Of a stretch of DNA of 64,000 bases, positions 59,625 through 64,000 are shown in pieces. Under the pieces are notes generated by a model. It saw nothing but the letters and a program-made list of their open reading frames with translations. It ran no database searches and had not been told where the DNA came from. Position 1 is the stretch's first letter. Every line of letters starts with the position of its first letter. The DNA comes from Marinomonas sp. MED121. Lineage in GTDB: Bacteria; Pseudomonadota; Gammaproteobacteria; Pseudomonadales; Marinomonadaceae. The DNA is taken from assembly GCF_000153025.1 (NCBI RefSeq), contig NZ_CH672430.1, positions 334,608-398,607 on the forward strand, read 5' to 3'. Made by a program: the position numbers and the translations under genes.

Positions 59625-60142
59625 GCTTCTCCAGTTAATGTTTGACTCTCAACTGCCCCAAGGTATGAGCGACCACTTTGGTTTAAAACAATTTTTGCGA
59701 TCAAACCAAACTGACAAAGATAAAAGGTGCCATTTTGATAACCTGAATGGCCACTTTCATAGAAGTCGATTTGTTTTTTATTAGCAGGAAAACCAGACCA
59801 ACGTACAGTCAAACCTAAAGGAAAATTATGGTGTGTTTTAATGGCTGATACACTTTGAATATACCAACCTAAAGACCACTGACCATCACATAGGGCTTGT
59901 TGATAGTCACCGCCACATAATGAGATTTTCTGCTGAGATTTCACCGCAAACTGACGCGCAAAGTGAATACCTTGAGCAAGGTTTGTCTGCGCCTGTATCA
60001 AGGCCTCATAATCCGTTTGGGCAAACAAAGACGCCAAGGATGAATGCCAAGTTTGCTTGGCAAAAAAAGCCAGAATCGCAAGCACCAAAAGCACTTCGAC
60101 CAAACTAAAGGCGAATACCGAGGACTTAGTATATAAAGACAT
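59615..60142 (-). CDS. FimT/GspH-like minor pilin
   Basis: 175 residues with a type IV prepilin N-terminus, FA/FSLVEVLLVLAI, Phe at +1 and Glu at +5. The residue before cleavage is Ala instead of the usual Gly. The GspH/FimT-type domain follows with cysteines near 76, 84, 143 and 174. First gene of the four-gene cluster, with an AGGAGG-like ribosome site upstream. Confidence 0.8.
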   Translation of the reverse strand: MSLYTKSSVFAFSLVEVLLVLAILAFFAKQTWHSSLASLFAQTDYEALIQAQTNLAQGIHFARQFAVKSQQKISLCGGDYQQALCDGQWSLGWYIQSVSAIKTHHNFPLGLTVRWSGFPANKKQIDFYESGHSGYQNGTFYLCQFGLIAKIVLNQSGRSYLGAVESQTLTGEACL

Positions 60143-60312
60143 AGGAAACCTCCTTGTTTCCGACGTTTTACACTAATAATGAGTTTTCATATGATAGATT
60201 CAGTCTCAGGTTTAAGGCTAAAATCGTTTCTTCAACCTAGAAGGGGTTTCGAATAAGATCAAGATATTGTTTAACCATTCCCTACGGGTCTTACAGAAAA
60301 AATGTCCCCCCC

Positions 60313-60443
60313 GTTGTGACTTTTTGAAAGGTACCTACACCTCTTATCAGAAAAAAGGTCAAAGTCACGCCTTGCTTGGCACTTTTTTCCACATGTCTAA
60401 AAAGAGCAGACTGAGAACAGGTGACTTAATCGCAGGTTCCTTA
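60313..60443 (+). repeat. 131-bp palindromic repeat element, copy 2
   Basis: Inverted counterpart of 53407-53537, about 93 per cent identical without gaps. Its outer arms are 60338-60350 and 60411-60423. One end coincides with the stop codon of the alpha/beta hydrolase gene (60441-60443), so the element may supply that gene's terminator region. About 170 bases of ordinary non-coding DNA separate it from the pilin cluster, including a short C-run at 60306-60312. Confidence 0.9.
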
Positions 60444-61328
60444 AACAATGCCTTGATCAAACCATTTCGTCATTAATTTTGCTATCTGCCTTGGTTTTTG
60501 AAAAGGAAGCGAATGATCACAGGCAGATAGGGAATGATATTGCCAATCCGTATTTTGTTGAGCAAGTGACGCATAAAAAGCATTTAAACTTGAATGACTT
60601 AAGTACCCAGCCAACAATAACGTAGCAGGTGCTTTTTCTAACAACTTATCTCTGACATGCGAGCCTTGCTGCTCAACAAAGTCTGTGACCGCATCAAGCG
60701 CATAAGAAAAACCGATAGCCCTATGGGCTAAACGTGACTGGGTGGTCGCTTCTGCCACCGGATGCTTGCGCCTATTTGGTGCAACACTGTCAACAAAGTG
60801 TGCGATTCCTAACTCAACATCCCCTGTCTCTCGAATCGTCATAGCGGCTTTTTTATACTTATCTCTAAGCTGCACCAGTTCTGTATTACTTTCACGGTCT
60901 AAGCTTGCGGGCTCTAACAAACACATTTTTATAATACGCGTCTGAGTTAAGCAGCCTGCTTGATGCTTCTCTTGTAACTTATGATTTAGCAGTAAGGAGA
61001 CCAGCCCCCCTAAAGAATAGCCAATTAGGTCAAACTCCTTTAGCGCTAAGGTTTCAATGAGAGACAGCATCTCATTGGCTAAACTGTCTATGGTCACCGC
61101 CTCTTCTTCTCCATGGTGAGCAAAGGTTTCACCCATGCCCTTTAAGTCGGGGACCAAAATACGCTGCCATATTTGCAGGTGCTCTAAAATAGCTGACCAA
61201 GTAATGTCTCCACCGACACCAGCCCCATGAATAAACAAGGCTGTGCCTTTTTTTGTTGCTTTTGGATTCTCATAAATACGGTATGCCAGCCGAGTATCAG
61301 CAAGATTGAGATAGAAAACCTGTGACAA
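60441..61328 (-). CDS. Alpha/beta hydrolase
   Basis: About 295 residues with the alpha/beta-hydrolase fold: oxyanion segment FIHGAGVGGD, nucleophile elbow GYSLGG (Ser near 107) and a C-terminal catalytic His in CDHSLPF. The substrate is unknown. There is no ATG; a TTG at 61328 has a suitable AAGGA upstream, while a TTG at 61358 would add ten residues. Divergent from pabB with about 90 bases between. The stop lies at the edge of repeat copy 2. Confidence 0.85.
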   Translation of the reverse strand: MSQVFYLNLADTRLAYRIYENPKATKKGTALFIHGAGVGGDITWSAILEHLQIWQRILVPDLKGMGETFAHHGEEEAVTIDSLANEMLSLIETLALKEFDLIGYSLGGLVSLLLNHKLQEKHQAGCLTQTRIIKMCLLEPASLDRESNTELVQLRDKYKKAAMTIRETGDVELGIAHFVDSVAPNRRKHPVAEATTQSRLAHRAIGFSYALDAVTDFVEQQGSHVRDKLLEKAPATLLLAGYLSHSSLNAFYASLAQQNTDWQYHSLSACDHSLPFQKPRQIAKLMTKWFDQGIV

Positions 61329-61418
61329 TTGGAATAATCCTTTGTGAATAACGTTCAAGTGATACCACTGGTGACTTATAGTCGATACAATAGCGTTTTT
61401 TCTTGTTTCAGTATTATT

Positions 61419-62852
61419 ATGACAGATATTAAGCTTGTAAATCTTCCTTACCTAGAAGAACTGATTCACCTCTATCCCTTCTATCGGGATTTACCACAAC
61501 CAATACTGTTAGACAGTAACCAGCCTAGCTTTCCCAACACAGATTACGACATACTGGTGGCAAACCCGATTGCCAGTATTAGCGCGACCTTAGGCGACAC
61601 TAAGGCAAGTATCACCTGGCGTGATCAGGCACTTTTTCAAATCGATGAATCCTTACCTGTGATGGAAAGTATTGAGAGTCTAATTCAGCAAGCTTGTCAG
61701 CTTGAATGGGCGACATCAGCAACAAGTGAACTCCCTTTTACAGGGGGAGTAATGGGGTATTTTGGTTATGATGCCGGACACTTTGTTGAAAATTTACCCA
61801 ACACAGTCATTCATGACGTTGATCTTCCCATTATCCAAGCAGGGCTTTATGGCTGGGCCATCGTTAGTCTTCACAAAACGAAACAAACTATTTTAATCCA
61901 AACCCCTTGGTGTGATGAGCAAGAAATAACACAAATCATTGCGCGTCATACGCACTTTATTAATACAAATAAAAAACCACAAGATACTGATATTAAAGAT
62001 AATTTATTTAAATTAGAGCAAGCATTTCAATCTAATATGTCAGCTGACGAATATCAGGTTAAGTTTGAAAAAGTGCAGCAATATATTCAAGCGGGCGATT
62101 GCTATCAGGTAAATTTAGCCCAACGTTTTTCCAGTCGTTATTCCGGTGACCCGCTAAATGCTTACCAAAGTCTACGAAAAAGCTGTCCTACCCCGTTCTC
62201 AGCATTTATGGAAATCGATAAACTGGGTTATGTTCTTAGCCATTCTCCTGAGCGTTTTTTGCAAGTAAATCAAGGCCAAGTTGAATCCAAGCCCATCAAG
62301 GGTACTCGAGCTAGGGGTAAAACCCCAGAAGAAGACCACAGCTTGGCACAAGACTTGCTAAATTCTACTAAGGATAAAGCTGAAAATTTAATGATTGTTG
62401 ATTTGCTGCGTAATGATATGGGTAAAACCTGTGATACAGGGTCGATTAAAGTACCTAAACTCTTTGCCCTAGAAAGCTACCCGAATGTGCATCACCTTGT
62501 TTCTACCGTCACCGGCAGTATTCAAGATAAAGAAAAGCACTTCAATGTGTTCAAACATAGCTTTCCAGGCGGCTCTATTACAGGGGCCCCTAAAATTAGA
62601 GCAATGCAAATCATTGATGAATTAGAACCCCATGAGCGTTCAGTTTATTGCGGTTCAATTGCTTATTTCAGCTTAAATGGACAAATGGACTCAAGCATTA
62701 CCATAAGAAGTCTGGTCGCTGATCAGGAAAATATTCATTGTTGGGCTGGTGGTGGACTCGTTTCTGACTCACAGTGCCAAGATGAATATCATGAAACTTT
62801 CACAAAAGTGAAGCGCTTGACCCATACTTTGGAAACTGAATTTCTAAATTAA
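61419..62852 (+). CDS. pabB: Aminodeoxychorismate synthase component I
   Basis: Converts chorismate with ammonia to 4-amino-4-deoxychorismate, for folate synthesis. The C-terminal chorismate-binding domain contains the diagnostic PIKGTRARGK (the Lys distinguishes PabB from TrpE), followed by KAENLMIVDLLRND and the PGGSITGAPK motif. The ATG at 61419 gives 477 residues; an earlier in-frame start at 61344 adds 25 residues without family likeness and would overlap the divergent gene's 5' region. Confidence 0.94.
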   Translation: MTDIKLVNLPYLEELIHLYPFYRDLPQPILLDSNQPSFPNTDYDILVANPIASISATLGDTKASITWRDQALFQIDESLPVMESIESLIQQACQLEWATSATSELPFTGGVMGYFGYDAGHFVENLPNTVIHDVDLPIIQAGLYGWAIVSLHKTKQTILIQTPWCDEQEITQIIARHTHFINTNKKPQDTDIKDNLFKLEQAFQSNMSADEYQVKFEKVQQYIQAGDCYQVNLAQRFSSRYSGDPLNAYQSLRKSCPTPFSAFMEIDKLGYVLSHSPERFLQVNQGQVESKPIKGTRARGKTPEEDHSLAQDLLNSTKDKAENLMIVDLLRNDMGKTCDTGSIKVPKLFALESYPNVHHLVSTVTGSIQDKEKHFNVFKHSFPGGSITGAPKIRAMQIIDELEPHERSVYCGSIAYFSLNGQMDSSITIRSLVADQENIHCWAGGGLVSDSQCQDEYHETFTKVKRLTHTLETEFLN

Positions 62853-62860
62853 GGGATATC

Positions 62861-63505
62861 ATGAAAGATGTAGAAACATTTTTAGCCTCCCCGCCTATTT
62901 CCCCCAGCATAGAGGAAATTAAGCGGGCACTCGGCCGTAATTTTTTCACATCACAAATACAAAACCCAGATCAAAAACTGGCGCCCAGTGAATACGAAAT
63001 TGCCTTTAAGGCAGCGTCAGTTCTCCTCCCTATCTGGCACTCTCCCACTGCTGGCTTGCAAGTTCTCTTGACCCAAAGAGCCAAACATATGCGTAATCAC
63101 CCAGGCCAGATTGCTTTTCCTGGTGGTCAAATGGACGATACCGACCCAAGCGTCATCGCAACAGCACTGAGGGAAACAGAGGAAGAAGTGGGTCTAAAAC
63201 CACAAAACTTCAATGTAATTGGTCAACTAGGCGATTATTTCACGACCTCAGGTTTTTGTGTCAGTCCTGTGATAGCCGAAGTCACCAAACTTACACCCAT
63301 TATGATTTGTTATGATGAAGTGGAATCAGCTTACTGGGTCCCTTTAGATTATCTTCTTAATCCACAAAACTTCAGCTTTGAGCACAGAGTGCTAGCGAAT
63401 AAGACCCGTGGATTTTTTGAAATCGATTATGAGAACATTCATATTTGGGGTGTCACAGCGGGTATCTTATATTGCCTATATCAAGCGCTCACAAGTGAGC
63501 GCTAA
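62861..63505 (+). CDS. nudL: CoA pyrophosphatase, Nudix family
   Basis: Nudix hydrolase of the NudL/YeaB type, which cuts coenzyme A to phosphopantetheine and 3',5'-ADP. The family motif LLTQRAKHMRNHPGQIAFPGG (about 67-87) runs into the Nudix box ending LRETEEEVGL. Asp replaces the first Glu of the box, as is usual in this subfamily. 214 residues. Starts eight bases after pabB, a common pairing. Confidence 0.92.
   Translation: MKDVETFLASPPISPSIEEIKRALGRNFFTSQIQNPDQKLAPSEYEIAFKAASVLLPIWHSPTAGLQVLLTQRAKHMRNHPGQIAFPGGQMDDTDPSVIATALRETEEEVGLKPQNFNVIGQLGDYFTTSGFCVSPVIAEVTKLTPIMICYDEVESAYWVPLDYLLNPQNFSFEHRVLANKTRGFFEIDYENIHIWGVTAGILYCLYQALTSER
63484..63503. repeat. Perfect 9-bp inverted repeat at the nudL stop
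   Basis: AGCGCTCAC (63484-63492) and GTGAGCGCT (63495-63503) form a 9-bp stem over the last codons of nudL, with a two-base centre, touching the stop codon. No T-run follows. It may be an mRNA-end hairpin or protein-binding palindrome. Confidence 0.6.
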
Positions 63506-63646
63506 TGACGCACTGTTTTGATAAATAAAAATCATTCTCACAGTTAAGCCAAGAAAGCATAAGGTTAGTGTGCTTTCTTATTTCATTCCCATACCACATC
63601 TTGCTATGGTTGCCCTAAAAGAGGCTAACCATTTTAGGCACGACAC

Positions 63647-64000
63647 ATGACATCATTTAATTTAGACGCGTTTACCCAAGCAAACACGGAAGATGCGGCG
63701 CAAAAAATTATCCATAACGCATTAAAAGAATTCGACAATATCGCTATTTCATTCAGTGGCGCTGAAGATGTCGTTTTGATAGATATGGCGGTGAAGGCAA
63801 AAAAAGACATTCAAGTATTCTCCTTGGATACGGGTCGCTTACACCCTGAGACCTACCGCTTTATCGAGCAAGTTAGAAAGCATTATAATGTCAACATTGA
63901 TATCTTAAGCCCTGATCGTGAAGCACTAGAGAGCTTCACCAAAGAGAAAGGTTTATTTAGTTTTTTTGAAGATGGTCACAAAGAATGCTGTGGTATTCGA
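63647..64000 (+). CDS. cysH: Assimilatory adenylyl-sulfate (APS/PAPS) reductase, partial
   Basis: Reduces activated sulfate to sulfite in sulfate assimilation. 118 codons are present and the frame runs off the right edge. The PP-loop-like [14 protein letters not shown] (about 34-47) and [12 protein letters not shown] match the family, and the last visible residues KECCGIR show the Cys pair of the [4Fe-4S]-containing APS reductase type found in Pseudomonas. The matching CxxC pair would lie outside the window. Confidence 0.93.
   Translation, partial: MTSFNLDAFTQANTEDAAQKIIHNALKEFDNIAISFSGAEDVVLIDMAVKAKKDIQVFSLDTGRLHPETYRFIEQVRKHYNVNIDILSPDREALESFTKEKGLFSFFEDGHKECCGIR

Noticed and set aside
60313..60443. 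A 35-codon open frame shared by both repeat copies (reading KGTYTSYQKKGQSHALL)
   Set aside because: Within this frame the differences between copies are mostly amino-acid-changing (D/G, I/S, R/T, D/G against one silent), the flanks differ, and there is no ribosome site. The repeat looks non-coding.

Overview
The window looks like a stretch of chromosome from a marine gammaproteobacterium of the Oceanospirillales/Pseudomonadales group, most likely Marinomonas or a close relative. This is an inference from gene order, protein character and a G+C content that looks to be in the low forties by eye; no rRNA gene is present to confirm it. I see no tRNA gene, insertion sequence, prophage or CRISPR array.

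Bases 1 to about 34,400 are conserved core genome. From memory, the order follows the Pseudomonas aeruginosa PA4429-PA4484 neighbourhood with several losses. In order: cytochrome bc1 (petABC), rplM-rpsI, zapE and yhcB, a Nif3-family gene, degS, hisG-hisD, murA, ibaG, the mlaFEDCB lipid-asymmetry operon, yrbG, lptCAB, rpoN, ptsN, npr, mgtE and darP. Then a nitrilase-family amidase, yhdP, rng, maf, mreBCD and gatCAB. Genes usually found inside these blocks are missing here: kdsD/kdsC between yrbG and lptC, hpf and rapZ around ptsN, hisC beside hisD, and tldD/pmbA near darP. The theme is the cell envelope: lipid transport in both directions (Mla, Lpt, YhdP), peptidoglycan (MurA) and cell shape (MreBCD), with sigma-54 and nitrogen-PTS regulation.

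Bases 34,500 to 41,100 hold signalling and housekeeping genes: two GGDEF proteins, a YkgJ-type cysteine protein, an L,D-transpeptidase lipoprotein, rlmM and an RluA-family pseudouridine synthase. Bases 41,400 to 50,600 form a purine-salvage and ureide island: uraD and puuE on the minus strand, then divergently a four-gene ABC importer of the BMP/nucleoside type, uraH, xdhC and an adenine deaminase. A good sigma-54 promoter candidate lies in front of the importer. Xanthine dehydrogenase subunits and urate oxidase are not here, so the pathway must be completed elsewhere.

Bases 50,700 to 64,000 are mixed accessory and core genes: a DUF2750 protein, a chemoreceptor, a DUF962 membrane protein, an AraC regulator, an aldo/keto reductase, a RIO-type kinase, a PP0621-family protein, a four-gene minor-pilin cluster, an alpha/beta hydrolase, pabB, nudL and the start of cysH. 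Two near-identical 131-bp elements with internal dyad symmetry lie in opposite orientation at 53.4 and 60.3 kb and bracket much of this region. The other notable observation is that mreC appears to start at an ATT codon behind a strong Shine-Dalgarno sequence.
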